Below, piece after piece: positions 1-8,814 of a stretch of DNA of 22,629 bases. Source of the DNA: JAZKIX01 sp040384645. Lineage in GTDB: Bacteria > Pseudomonadota > Gammaproteobacteria > Burkholderiales > Burkholderiaceae_D. A model generated the notes under the pieces. It was given only the letters and a program-made list of their open reading frames with translations. It was not told the origin of the DNA and ran no database searches. Made by a program: the position numbers and the translations under genes. The stretch is taken from the NCBI GenBank assembly GCA_040384645.1, contig JAZKIX010000043.1:1-22629 (forward strand), written 5' to 3'. Each line of letters opens with the position of its first letter. Within the stretch, counting starts at the first letter, position 1.

Positions 1-51
1 ACGACCCCTTGGTTCGTAGCCAAGTACTCTATCCAGCTGAGCTACAGCCGC
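1..51 (-). tRNA. tRNA-Arg(ACG), partial (3' part beyond window)
   Basis: Read on the minus strand this begins GCGGCTG (acceptor arm), then TA, a D-arm GCTC..GAGT, and an anticodon stem-loop TTGG-CTACGAA-CCAA with anticodon ACG, decoding CGU and related arginine codons after A-to-I editing. The variable loop AGGGGTCGT starts and the T-arm and acceptor 3' half lie off the window edge. The ACG loop and stem match bacterial tRNA-Arg well. Confidence 0.93.
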
Positions 52-227
52 GAAAAACAAGATTATAACATCACATCAATATATTCTGGAAGCACTATCA
101 CCACTCTTATAAAACCGAACAACTTACATCGTTGTTTCAAATACATCGTCGATTTTGTTTCCAACATCCAATGACGTGAAGTCATACAACCTAATGCAAG
201 CGCCCGATTAAGGAAACGCTGTAATTC

Positions 228-317
228 TGGCGGAGACTGAGGGATTCGAACCCTCGATACAGTTGCCCGTATGCATCCTTAGCAGGGATGTGCCTTCGAC
301 CACTCGGCCAAGTCTCC
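228..317 (-). tRNA. tRNA-Ser(GCU)
   Basis: A complete class II tRNA on the minus strand, 90 nt including an encoded CCA. The acceptor stem GGAGACT pairs with AGTCTCC. The anticodon loop CTGCTAA carries GCT, which decodes AGC and AGU serine codons. A long variable arm (CATACGGGCAACTGTATC) separates the anticodon arm from the T-arm with TTCGAAT, as expected for serine tRNAs. It lies 97 bp downstream of lysC and is followed by tRNA-Arg on the same strand. Confidence 0.96.
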
Positions 318-319
318 AC

Positions 320-350
320 GCTGAAACGGGATTGCTTAGTCCGTTTCAGC
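320..350 (-). other. Perfect inverted repeat between lysC and tRNA-Ser
   Basis: The arms GCTGAAACGG (320-329) and CCGTTTCAGC (341-350) are perfect complements around an 11 nt loop. The hairpin ends 2 nt before the first base of mature tRNA-Ser. No T-tract follows on either strand, so it is a poor intrinsic terminator. It could be the 3' end of the lysC transcript or a processing structure in a lysC-tRNA transcript. The function is inferred only from position. Confidence 0.5.
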
Positions 351-414
351 AAGAACGGGATCATATCTTTTCAAACAGATTTGGTCAATCAACTCTGCTA
401 ATTTACTGGAAAAA

Positions 415-1665
415 TTATGCATTTTCCAAATCAAATGTCTTATGCAGACAGCGGACAGCTAGTTCCATATATTTTTCGTCGATCAAAACCGAGATCTTGA
501 TTTCGGATGTGGAAATCATTTGGATATTGATCCCCTCTTCCGACAAGGTACGGAACATTTGGGACGCAACGCCAACATGACTACGCATGCCGACACCAAC
601 CACAGATACCTTCGATACCTTAGCATCGCCAACGATACTGGCAGCGCCAATATGCACCTTCACGCTGCTATTCAACACTTCCATGGCCTTCACGTATTCA
701 CCACGCGCAACTGTGAAGGTGAAATCGGTTTTACCTTCGACCGATTGGTTTTGAATAATCATGTCGACTTCGATGTTTGCATCAGCGATTGGGCCGAGGA
801 TCGAATAGGCAATACCTGGCTTATCAGGTACGCCAAGAATGGTGATTTTTGCCTCATCGCGATTGAATGCGATGCCGGAGATGACTGCTTTTTCCATATG
901 TATATCTTCCTCAAACGAAATCAGGGTGCCGGAATTTGCTTCTTCTTCCAACGGCATGAGCGGGTCGGTCAGTGACGACAAAACGCGTGTAGGAACACGG
1001 TAATTGCCGGCAAACTCAACCGAACGGCTTTGCAAAACTTTAGAACCTAGCGATGCCAACTCCAGCATTTCTTCAAAGGTCACCGTCTTGAGTCTGCGTG
1101 CCTCCGAAACAACACGCGGATCAGTGGTGTAGATACCGTCGACATCGGTGTAAATCAGGCATTCTGCTGCCTTCATTGCAGCTGCCACAGCAACTGCAGA
1201 CGTATCGGAGCCACCACGACCAAGGGTTGCAATATTGTCGTTATCATCGACGCCCTGAAAGCCGGTAATGATGACGATTTTGCCGGCATCCAGATCGCGC
1301 CGTACCTTGGCGTCATCGATGGATTGAATGCGTGCCTTGGTATATGCAGAGTCGGTTTTAATCGCCACTTGCCATCCGGCATACGATACCGCCTGCTTGC
1401 CGATTGCCAGCAAGGCCATGGACAACAATCCGACCGAAACTTGTTCGCCGGTGGAGGCGATCATGTCCAGTTCGCGTGGGTCGGGTTGCGGCATGATTTC
1501 TTTGGCCAATCCAATCAGGCGATTTGTTTCACCCGACATGGCTGAAGGAACCACGACTATTTGATAACCTGCGTCATGCCATTTGGCGACGCGTTTAGCG
1601 ACATTCTTGATGCGCTCGGTGGATCCCATTGAGGTGCCACCGTATTTGTGAACGATTAAGGCCAT
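415..1665 (-). CDS. lysC: Aspartokinase (aspartate kinase)
   Basis: Phosphorylates aspartate with ATP, the first step to lysine, threonine, methionine and diaminopimelate; cytosolic. The 416 aa product starts MALIVHKYGGTSMG. The KYGGTS motif at residues 7-12 binds ATP and substrate, and the kinase domain runs to about residue 245. The rest holds tandem ACT domains (around GVPDKPGIAYSILG and VVGVGMRSHVG), the usual site of lysine/threonine feedback control. The frame stays open 15 codons upstream to 1710, but KYGGTS sits near the N-terminus throughout the family, so the ATG at 1665 was chosen; no clear Shine-Dalgarno is visible. It lies about 120 bp downstream of tilS and is probably the last protein gene of the cysS-to-lysC run. 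Confidence 0.96.
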   Translation of the reverse strand: MALIVHKYGGTSMGSTERIKNVAKRVAKWHDAGYQIVVVPSAMSGETNRLIGLAKEIMPQPDPRELDMIASTGEQVSVGLLSMALLAIGKQAVSYAGWQVAIKTDSAYTKARIQSIDDAKVRRDLDAGKIVIITGFQGVDDNDNIATLGRGGSDTSAVAVAAAMKAAECLIYTDVDGIYTTDPRVVSEARRLKTVTFEEMLELASLGSKVLQSRSVEFAGNYRVPTRVLSSLTDPLMPLEEEANSGTLISFEEDIHMEKAVISGIAFNRDEAKITILGVPDKPGIAYSILGPIADANIEVDMIIQNQSVEGKTDFTFTVARGEYVKAMEVLNSSVKVHIGAASIVGDAKVSKVSVVGVGMRSHVGVASQMFRTLSEEGINIQMISTSEIKISVLIDEKYMELAVRCLHKTFDLENA

Positions 1666-1788
1666 AAGAAGTCGAGAACAGTCTGCGTAGGTTAGAGAAG
1701 CAAAAAACAACCGGCAACTCTAACCGCAACCGCAAAAAATAACAAGTGGCAAGCTTATGTGAAACAAAATGACTTGCAGACGAACCAC

Positions 1789-3195
1789 TTACACTGTATT
1801 TCCCCGAGCAGACTCCCAACGGAGACTAATCTTTGCATTACTCTCTTCATTGATGTGCTGACAATCCAGACCAATACCGGCAGCAAACAACAATTGCTTA
1901 CCAATCCAAATGACCGGCAATCGTGTGCGTTCCCAAGCGGGCACGTCAAATGATTGGTAGTGATATTTAAGGCTTTTGGTAGGCCGATTTGCTGCCAGTT
2001 TCAGCCGCTCGCCGCCAGCGCGCAATTGCAGGCTGCAGGCTTGCGTGCGCAACCAAGCAACATCGAGTCCTTGTGCGGCATCATCAAAATACAGAATGCC
2101 TTGATAACGTGGAATTTCAATTTGCTTTTCGCCATTCCATTGAAACGCAAACGGCTCAATATCGGGCTCGATGTCGTCTAATCTGGGCGTTATAAAAATG
2201 CGATCTCGATATCGCCGAATATGACAATCTGGATGCGTTACGCAAAGTTGTGCATCGTCCTTGGCTTCAAGCAGTTGCGATCTTAATTCTGTTAACCAAG
2301 CGCTTGATGGCATACGCAAACTGCGCGTTGCAAACCAATACCGCAACAGGTTATAGCAACGGTCTGGACTCAACTCACCGATCTGCCCAATCTGAAGGCA
2401 TTCACCATCGAGACAAGCCAATAGGTCTTGCGCGGCCAATTCCTCTAGCAAACGTTGCGCCGATTGTGCATGCGATGCACTACGCGCAAAGCGATCCTGA
2501 AACCCAGGGAAATACTGTGCCAGCGAAGGCATCACTTGCTGGCGCAATGCATTGCGGGCGTAACGCGGGTCGCTATTGGATTCATCGTCAACGAACGATA
2601 TTTTTTGAGTACTGGCAAACATTTCCAATTCAGCACGCGATACTGTCAGCAAGGGACGCGCCATCAACAGGTCTTCATTGCCCAACAAATCCGGCGCACG
2701 ATTTGCAGCATCCATACCCGACAAACCTGCGACACCTGATCCCCTGAGCAACTGTAAAAGAATGGTTTCAGCTTGATCGTCTTGATGATGGGCCGTCAGC
2801 AACAATTCCACTTTATGTAGGAGACATAGCTCACCTAAACCTGCATACCGCTTGAGTCTCGCAGCCTCTTCAACGCCACTTTTTTCCTGAGCAACAAGCT
2901 TGACGTGGCGGGCTTCAAATTCGACACCCATGCTGGCAGATTCATGTTGGCAATGCTGCAACCATGCATCGGCATTAGGACTGATCCCATGATGAATATG
3001 AAATGCCAATAATTTGATCCCATGCTGGCGTGCATAGGCATTCGCTAGATGCAGTAATACAGATGAATCAAGTCCGCCGCTATAGGCAACCGCAAAGGCA
3101 GCGGGTAGAACTGGCTGATTGACATGGCTAGAAACAAAAACGCGCGCTTGAATTTTTTCTAGCGCGCGCTCAAAGACGTCGTTGATAGACGCCAT
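1789..3195 (-). CDS. tilS: tRNA(Ile)-lysidine synthetase
   Basis: Converts the wobble cytidine of the CAU-anticodon tRNA-Ile to lysidine using lysine and ATP, so that it reads AUA; cytosolic. The product is about 468 aa. An N-terminal PP-loop ATPase carries SGGLDS at residues 39-44 and HIHHG and HHQDDQAET further on. A central TilS linker domain and a C-terminal TilS domain follow (GGERLKLAANRPTKSLKYH). A TTG at 3210 would add five residues (MKVQQ), but the ATG at 3195 gives the more usual N-terminus. The gene begins 17 bp after the accA stop, so it is very likely cotranscribed with accA, a common pairing in beta- and gammaproteobacteria. Confidence 0.95.
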   Translation of the reverse strand: MASINDVFERALEKIQARVFVSSHVNQPVLPAAFAVAYSGGLDSSVLLHLANAYARQHGIKLLAFHIHHGISPNADAWLQHCQHESASMGVEFEARHVKLVAQEKSGVEEAARLKRYAGLGELCLLHKVELLLTAHHQDDQAETILLQLLRGSGVAGLSGMDAANRAPDLLGNEDLLMARPLLTVSRAELEMFASTQKISFVDDESNSDPRYARNALRQQVMPSLAQYFPGFQDRFARSASHAQSAQRLLEELAAQDLLACLDGECLQIGQIGELSPDRCYNLLRYWFATRSLRMPSSAWLTELRSQLLEAKDDAQLCVTHPDCHIRRYRDRIFITPRLDDIEPDIEPFAFQWNGEKQIEIPRYQGILYFDDAAQGLDVAWLRTQACSLQLRAGGERLKLAANRPTKSLKYHYQSFDVPAWERTRLPVIWIGKQLLFAAGIGLDCQHINEESNAKISLRWESARGNTV

Positions 3196-3212
3196 TTGCT
3201 GAACTTTCAAAC

Positions 3213-4174
3213 CTACTCCGTTGGTGTGATTTCTTTGAATTTGCCGTAGCTCATCAATTTTTCATATCGAGCATCCAGCAATTCCTTGGTTTTTACNNNN
3301 NNNNNNCAGCCAAGGCCCGCTTCAGCAATATCGCCATTTGCTTGGGGTCACGATGCGCGCCACCAAGGGGTTCATTGATGATTTTGTCAATCAAACCCAT
3401 TGCTTTAAGACGATGAGCCGTCAATCCCAGCGCTTCGGCCGCATCCGCGGCGCGCTCGGATGTCTTCCATAAAATCGACGCACAGCCTTCCGGCGAAATA
3501 ACCGAATAAGTCGCGTACTGCAGCATCAATACCGCATCGCCCACTGCAATCGCCAAGGCACCGCCAGAACCGCCTTCACCGATGATCGTGGCGATCAGCG
3601 GCACCTTCAACTCAGCCATCACATATAGATTGTGACCAATTGCTTCTGCCTGCCCACGCTCTTCCGCATCAATCCCTGGAAATGCGCCGGGCGTATCGAC
3701 AAAGGTAAAAATAGGCAGCCCGAACTTTTCCGCCAGTTTCATCAAGCGCATGGCCTTACGGTAACCTTCAGGCTTAGGCATACCAAAATTGCGCAATGCC
3801 CGCTCTTTGGTATCGCGCCCTTTTTGATGCCCGATCACCATGCACGATTGGCCATTGAAGCGGGCCAGGCCGCCTACAATCGATAAATCATCGGCAAAAT
3901 TACGGTCGCCATGCAATTCATGGAAATCAGTGAAAATCTGATTTACATAATCCATCGTATATGGACGTTGTGGATGCCGAGCGATTTGCGATACTTGCCA
4001 CGGCGTCAGCTTGGCATAAATGTCCTTGGTCAATTGCTGACCTTTTTTTGCCAAACGATCTATTTCTTCGGAAATATCGACTGCCGAATCATCTTGCACA
4101 AAGCGCAATTCTTCGATCTTCGATTCCAGTTCCGCAATCGGTTGCTCAAAATTCAGAAAGGTGGTTTTGCTCAT
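3213..4174 (-). CDS. accA: Acetyl-CoA carboxylase carboxyltransferase subunit alpha (contains N-gap)
   Basis: Alpha subunit of the carboxyltransferase that moves CO2 from carboxybiotin to acetyl-CoA to make malonyl-CoA for fatty acid synthesis; it works with AccD in the cytosol. The start MSKTTFLNFEQPIAELESKI is canonical, and a Shine-Dalgarno AAAGGA (4181-4186) lies 6 nt before the ATG. The crotonase-fold core includes FVDTPGAFPGIDAEERGQ and the oxyanion-hole region GEGGSGGALAI. The frame is lost at a 10-N run (3297-3306). Beyond it a different frame encodes VKTKELLDARYEKLMSYGKFKE and stops at 3213-3215, exactly the expected AccA tail. The gene is therefore intact, with about 7 residues hidden. 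It is not a pseudogene. Confidence 0.96.
3297..3306. other. Run of 10 Ns (assembly gap) in accA
   Basis: Ten unknown bases break the accA reading frame. The codon phase on the two sides requires a true length of 2 modulo 3. Compared from memory with E. coli AccA, seven residues should lie between ..RALA and VKTKEL.., which fits 20 hidden bases. Confidence 0.9.
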
Positions 4175-4238
4175 CGTGTGTCCTTTTTATTGCAACACGG
4201 GGTGGGATATCAGAATAAAAATTTACAACAAACCATTA

Positions 4239-4886
4239 TCAATACTCAACCGGCACCGGCTCCAGACTACGCCAAAGATACCAGGTTGCTACAGTTCGCC
4301 AAGGCTCCCAATTGGCTGACACTTCACGCGCATCGCTACGCGACACCGGCTCGCCAGAAAAATAATTGGTACTGATTCCCTTGATCAATCCAAGATCATC
4401 CAAAGGAAACACATTGGGCCGGAGCAGATTAAATATCAAAAACATCTCGGCTGTCCAGCGCCCGATGCCGCGAATTTGAATTAACTCCGCGATAACATCT
4501 TCGTCATCCATTTCAGCCCACTTATCTGCATGGACTCGTTTTGCCTTGAAATGATCTGCCAGATCTAGGATATATTCGGCCTTTCGCTTAGACAAACCGC
4601 AAGCAGCAAGATTCTCTTGCCCCAGCTTGAGCACTTGCGCAGGCTGACATTTGGGGCATGCGAGTAAAAACCGTTGCCAGACCGTTTCCGCAGCCTTCAC
4701 AGAAATTTGCTGGCCAATAATGGATCGAGCCAAAGTGGTAAATGGTTCACCACGTCCAACCAAATGCAAATCACCAAATTGCGGAATGAGTTTTTTCATG
4801 ATGCGATCCCGCTTCATCAACTCAATCTTGGCCTCTTCCCAATAGTCCGGGATTTCAAACGGCACTAATTTTATAGTAGAGCTCAT
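4239..4886 (-). CDS. alkA: DNA-3-methyladenine glycosylase II (AlkA-like, HhH-GPD)
   Basis: Predicted base-excision repair enzyme that removes alkylated purines such as 3-methyladenine from DNA. The 215 aa product has the helix-hairpin-helix core IRGIGRWTAEMFL (about residues 138-150), followed by FPLDDLGL in which Asp164 sits at the catalytic aspartate of the HhH-GPD family. The segment ARSIIGQQISVKAAETVW is also typical. The protein lacks the extra N-terminal domain of E. coli AlkA (282 aa) and belongs to the short form common in proteobacteria. Its ATG overlaps the cysS TGA as ATGA (4883-4886), which fixes the start and suggests translational coupling; an in-frame ATG 12 bp upstream is less likely. 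The gene symbol is by family resemblance. Confidence 0.9.
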   Translation of the reverse strand: MSSTIKLVPFEIPDYWEEAKIELMKRDRIMKKLIPQFGDLHLVGRGEPFTTLARSIIGQQISVKAAETVWQRFLLACPKCQPAQVLKLGQENLAACGLSKRKAEYILDLADHFKAKRVHADKWAEMDDEDVIAELIQIRGIGRWTAEMFLIFNLLRPNVFPLDDLGLIKGISTNYFSGEPVSRSDAREVSANWEPWRTVATWYLWRSLEPVPVEY

Positions 4887-6274
4887 GCGCGGCGCCATTC
4901 CGTGACACCGCTTGGCTTATCTTCCAAAACGATACCATTGGCTAATAAATGCGCGCGGATACGGTCAGCTTCGGCAAAATTTTTCGCTGCCTTAGCCGCG
5001 CTTCTGGCTTCAATTTGACCGGCGATATTAATCTCTGAAGCAGCATCGTTATGAGATGGGCCCGCCTGTAAAAACTCTTGCGACTGGCGCTCTAGCAATC
5101 CAATAGTCGCGGCCAAGGACTTCAATTGCGCCGCCAGTTTTTCCGATCCCGTTCTATTGATTTCATTAGCAAGATCGAACAAAACAGCAATTGCCAACGG
5201 CGTATTGAAATCATCGTTCATCGCTTCGGCAAAGCGTTGCGCGTGCGGCTCAGTCCAATCCGGTGCGACTACATTTGCCTGGACGTCCTTCAATGACGTG
5301 TACAAGCGCGCCAAAGCACATTTAGCATCATCCAGATGTACATCGGAATAGTTGAGAGGACTACGATAGTGCGCGCGCAAAATAAAAAAACGCACCACTT
5401 CTGGATCAAATTTCTTCAGCACATCGCGAATGGTGAAAAAATTGCCGAGTGACTTCGACATTTTTTCATTGTCCAGACGGACGAAGCCATTGTGCATCCA
5501 ATAATTGACGAAGCTTTGTTTAAACGCACCTTCCGATTGTGCAATTTCATTTTCGTGATGGGGAAATTGCAAGTCCGCACCGCCGCCATGAATATCAAAA
5601 TGTTCGCCCAACAAGCTACACGCCATCGCCGAACATTCGATATGCCAACCAGGTCTGCCCTTGCCCCATTTCGAGGCCCATTTGGCTTCTTCCGGCTCCG
5701 CTTCCTTGGAGGATTTCCACAAAACAAAATCAAGCGGGTCACGCTTTCCGGTATTAACCTCGACCCGCTCACCTGCCCTCAAATCGTCGAGTGATTTACC
5801 TGAAAGCTTGCCATAACCTCGAAAGTCGCGTACTGAGAAATTAACGTCGCCATCACCTGCCTGGTACGCCAAACCGTTCTGCTCCAGACGGTCGATCAAG
5901 CCGAGCATTTGCGGAACAAAATCAGTTGCACGCGGCTCATGGTCCGGCGGCAAAATTCCCAAGGCAGCCGTATCTTCATGCATATAACGGGTAAAACGCC
6001 CAGTCAACTGCGAGATGGACTCGCCATTCTCGACCGCGCGACGAATAATTTTATCTTCTATATCGGTGATATTGCGCACGTACGTAACTTCATAGCCGCT
6101 GGCCTTTAACCAACGATAAACTACGTCGAATGCCATCATCATGCGGGCATGTCCAATATGGCAATAATCGTAGATCGTCATGCCGCACACATAGAGACGC
6201 ACCTTGCCCGGTTCAATTGGAACAAAAACCTGTTTGTCACGTGCAAGTGTGTTGTAAATCTTCAAATTACTCAT
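4883..6274 (-). CDS. cysS: Cysteinyl-tRNA synthetase
   Basis: Charges tRNA-Cys with cysteine; class I synthetase, cytosolic. The 463 aa length is normal for the family. HIGH lies at residues 39-42 and KMSKS at 271-275. Cys30, Cys214, His239 and Glu243 match the zinc site that selects cysteine in the E. coli enzyme. The N-terminus SNLKIYNTLARDKQVF is canonical. No strong Shine-Dalgarno is seen before the ATG. The gene is divergent from the TPR gene at 6439 across a 164 bp spacer and is probably the promoter-proximal gene of the minus-strand block cysS-alkA-accA-tilS-lysC. Confidence 0.97.
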   Translation of the reverse strand: MSNLKIYNTLARDKQVFVPIEPGKVRLYVCGMTIYDYCHIGHARMMMAFDVVYRWLKASGYEVTYVRNITDIEDKIIRRAVENGESISQLTGRFTRYMHEDTAALGILPPDHEPRATDFVPQMLGLIDRLEQNGLAYQAGDGDVNFSVRDFRGYGKLSGKSLDDLRAGERVEVNTGKRDPLDFVLWKSSKEAEPEEAKWASKWGKGRPGWHIECSAMACSLLGEHFDIHGGGADLQFPHHENEIAQSEGAFKQSFVNYWMHNGFVRLDNEKMSKSLGNFFTIRDVLKKFDPEVVRFFILRAHYRSPLNYSDVHLDDAKCALARLYTSLKDVQANVVAPDWTEPHAQRFAEAMNDDFNTPLAIAVLFDLANEINRTGSEKLAAQLKSLAATIGLLERQSQEFLQAGPSHNDAASEINIAGQIEARSAAKAAKNFAEADRIRAHLLANGIVLEDKPSGVTEWRRA

Positions 6275-6402
6275 TAGTGATGGATTATTTTCTGACGGGA
6301 GCTATGAGGGAAATGCAGCAACCGGACAAAGTTGGTCGCTTCAAAATAGGGTAAGCAGTTTAATGCAAGACGGCTGTCAAACTCCTCTTTGCAATGCATA
6401 TT

Positions 6403-6411
6403 TGATAGAAT
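6403..6411 (+). promoter_or_regulatory. Possible extended -10 promoter for the TPR/transpeptidase genes
   Basis: TGATAGAAT fits the extended -10 pattern TGnTATAAT with one mismatch and lies 28 bp before the ATG of the TPR gene. No convincing -35 is present at 17 bp spacing. It is a candidate only. Confidence 0.3.
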
Positions 6412-6438
6412 GGAATTTTTCGGCGAAGTATAACATTG

Positions 6439-7536
6439 ATGAAAACCGCGCTCTCGACATCCGGCCTGCCGTTTATATTAAATGTATGGCGTTCGTCCAA
6501 GCGATATTTTGCGGTTGGCGGATTCATTGCGATGTTTCTTGCCACTTCCGCATTCGCCGATGAGAGTGCCGACATCAACAAGCTGATGAAAGCCGGGCAA
6601 CTGCCAGAAGCGCTCACCAAAATCGATGCCAGCTTGGCACAACGGCCACGCGATCCACAATTGCGGTTTCTCAAAGGCCTGATTTTTACCGAACAAAACA
6701 AGACGAATGAAGCCATTGCAATCTTTACCAAATTGACTGAGGATTTCCCCGAATTGCCGGAACCGTATAACAACCTTGCGGTTCTGTTCGCATCAACCAA
6801 CCAATACGAAAAAGCCCGCGCCTCGCTTGAAATGGCGATTCGTACCAATCCCACCTACGCGACGGCGCACGAAAATCTGGGCGATGTTTATGCCAAATTG
6901 GCCAGCCAGGCCTACGATAAAGCTTTGCAACTCGACTCAAATAATTCGGCAGCTAAGTCAAAACTGACAATGGTGCGTACTTTAGTTAGCACCAGCCCTG
7001 GTGGTTTAAACCCTAAAACCTTGGTCGCTACCGTGCCTGCCAACACAGCCCCGGTCAAGCCGTTGGTTGCGCCAACCCCGGTGAAACCTGTCACACCTAC
7101 GCCTATAATCATTGCCAAGGTAGAACCAGTTAAAGTCGAGACGCCAAAGGTCGAACCGGTAAAAGCAACACCCAAGCCAGAATCGAAGTCCGACACCGAC
7201 AATGCAGATGTCTTGAAGGCGGTCAATAATTGGGCACAGGCTTGGAGCAACAAAGACGTCCGTACCTATCTCAATCTTTACGCCAATGACTTCCAAACAC
7301 CAAAAGGCGAATCCCGAAAAATCTGGTCGGATGAACGCCGCGCCAGAATTGAAGGAAAAGGCCGCATCAACGTCAAGGTTGAGTCGCCCCAAGTGCGTAT
7401 AGACGGCAACGCTGCCACGGTGAAATTTCGCCAGATTTATACATCAGATCGCCTGACAGCCAATAGCAGGAAGACGCTCTTGCTCGAAAAACAAGGCAGT
7501 CAATGGCAGATCAAGCAGGAGAGTACGGGTAACTGA
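6439..7536 (+). CDS. Exported TPR protein with C-terminal NTF2-like (Cds6-type) domain
   Basis: A 365 aa envelope protein of unknown exact role. An extended N-terminus leads into a hydrophobic segment ending ATSAFA, with likely signal cleavage after residue 40; an uncleaved anchor is possible. Tetratricopeptide-like helices fill about residues 45-175 (e.g. EPYNNLAVLFASTNQYEKARASL at roughly residues 108-130). A Pro/Val/Lys-rich linker (about 188-250) follows. The C-terminal domain (about 255-365) has the NTF2/SnoaL-like pattern WAQAWSNKDVRTYLNLYANDF..W..ERRARIEGK. The ATG at 6439 was preferred to the TTG just before it. The stop overlaps the next start by one base (TGATG), so the two are an operon. 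The C-terminal domain resembles that of the neighbouring transpeptidase, which suggests a shared peptidoglycan or envelope function (inference). Confidence 0.82.
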   Translation: MKTALSTSGLPFILNVWRSSKRYFAVGGFIAMFLATSAFADESADINKLMKAGQLPEALTKIDASLAQRPRDPQLRFLKGLIFTEQNKTNEAIAIFTKLTEDFPELPEPYNNLAVLFASTNQYEKARASLEMAIRTNPTYATAHENLGDVYAKLASQAYDKALQLDSNNSAAKSKLTMVRTLVSTSPGGLNPKTLVATVPANTAPVKPLVAPTPVKPVTPTPIIIAKVEPVKVETPKVEPVKATPKPESKSDTDNADVLKAVNNWAQAWSNKDVRTYLNLYANDFQTPKGESRKIWSDERRARIEGKGRINVKVESPQVRIDGNAATVKFRQIYTSDRLTANSRKTLLLEKQGSQWQIKQESTGN

Positions 7537-8804
7537 TGTTTCGCTTTGCAACACGCAAGCGCTCAACGAGAAACTTGGTTGGGCGCATTTTATTTCCAGC
7601 GCCGGTCTTGGCGCTGCTAGTGCTTCTGCTCGCCGCAAGCGGCGACTTGTACGCCTCGGCATCATTGGTCAATCAGCACGCGCTTGCGCAGGAGGGTCGC
7701 AAACCCGATCCCGACGCGCTGCTGATCGAAGTCTACAAAGATATGGCTGCCAACCATCTGCGTGAGGCATTGCAAAAAACCGATCGACTGATTGAAGCCT
7801 ATCCCAATTTTCACCTGGCACATCTGATTCGCGGCGACTTGCTGATGATGCATGGTCGCCCCGTTACCACGCTAGGCGCCGCTTCAAATGCACCGGCCGA
7901 TAAGCTCAAGGATTTTCGCGACGAAGCAATGGTGCGCTTGCGCTCGTTGCGCGAACGCCCCGATCCCGATCTGGTGCCCAACTCCGTTTTGATGCTGCGC
8001 GACGATCAAAGTTATGTGCTGCTGGCAGACACCAAACAATCACGGCTTTATGTGTACCAACATGACAATGGCCAGTTAAAATTCGTGACCGATTACTACA
8101 TCACGCAAGGTAAATTGGGTATCAACAAAGTCAAGGAAGGCGATCAGAAGACACCAATCGGGGTCTATTACATTACAAGCCGTTTGCCAAAAGCGAAGCT
8201 GCCGGATTTTTACGGTGCCGGTGCATTGCCGATCAATTATCCGAACGAGTGGGATAAACTGAACGGCCGCAGTGGCTCTGGCATATGGCTGCATGGCACG
8301 CCATCCGATAGCTTTAGCCGTCCACCGCTTGCTTCTGATGGCTGCGTGGTGTTGACCAATCCCGACCTTGAAAAATTATCGCTATCAGTTGAAATCGGCA
8401 AGACGCCAATTGTCATCAGCGACCAGGTAGAATTTATCAGTCGCGGCAAATGGGATGCAGAACGCAATGCAAGTGCACAGATGATGGACGGCTGGCGGCG
8501 TGATCTGGAGAGCATGGATAGCGAACGGGTATTGAATAATTATTCAAAAAAGTTCAAATCCAATCTGGGGGAAGACTTACTTCGCTGGTTCCCCAAATAC
8601 CGGATATTTTTGCAAGGCAAGGTTCGACCGGCCATCAAACTGCGTGATATGACGCTGTTTCGTTATCCCGGCCGGGATGAAATGGTAGTAAGCACTTTCA
8701 CCCAAGAAACGGTGATTGGCAAAAGTAAGGCCGCCATCCGCAAACGCCAGTACTGGGCCAAGGAAGGCGCGCAATGGAAAATTATTTATGAAGGCACTCT
8801 TTAA
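7536..8804 (+). CDS. L,D-transpeptidase (YkuD family) with NTF2-like C-terminal domain
   Basis: Predicted periplasmic, membrane-anchored enzyme that makes or edits L,D peptide links in peptidoglycan or attaches proteins to it. The 422 aa product has a basic N-terminus and a transmembrane segment at about 18-36. The YkuD domain spans roughly 150-295. It contains the TPIG strand (206-209), His253 in WLHGTPSDSF, and catalytic Cys270 in ASDGCVVL. The usual SHGC motif reads SDGC, so the His two residues before the Cys is replaced by Asp. The region from about 313 to 422 (WRRDLESMD..RYPGRDEMVVSTFTQ..KRQYWAKEGAQWKI) resembles the C-terminal domain of the upstream TPR protein. The TGATG overlap with that gene indicates coupling. 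Confidence 0.88.
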   Translation: MFRFATRKRSTRNLVGRILFPAPVLALLVLLLAASGDLYASASLVNQHALAQEGRKPDPDALLIEVYKDMAANHLREALQKTDRLIEAYPNFHLAHLIRGDLLMMHGRPVTTLGAASNAPADKLKDFRDEAMVRLRSLRERPDPDLVPNSVLMLRDDQSYVLLADTKQSRLYVYQHDNGQLKFVTDYYITQGKLGINKVKEGDQKTPIGVYYITSRLPKAKLPDFYGAGALPINYPNEWDKLNGRSGSGIWLHGTPSDSFSRPPLASDGCVVLTNPDLEKLSLSVEIGKTPIVISDQVEFISRGKWDAERNASAQMMDGWRRDLESMDSERVLNNYSKKFKSNLGEDLLRWFPKYRIFLQGKVRPAIKLRDMTLFRYPGRDEMVVSTFTQETVIGKSKAAIRKRQYWAKEGAQWKIIYEGTL

Positions 8805-8814
8805 GGAAACCATG

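Noticed and set aside
520..975. Plus-strand open frame of 151 codons over lysC
   Set aside because: It lies entirely antisense to the conserved ACT-domain part of lysC and has no family features.
3213..3330. Apparent truncation or frameshift of accA
   Set aside because: The change of frame coincides exactly with a 10-N run and the expected AccA tail resumes in another frame, so it is an assembly gap.
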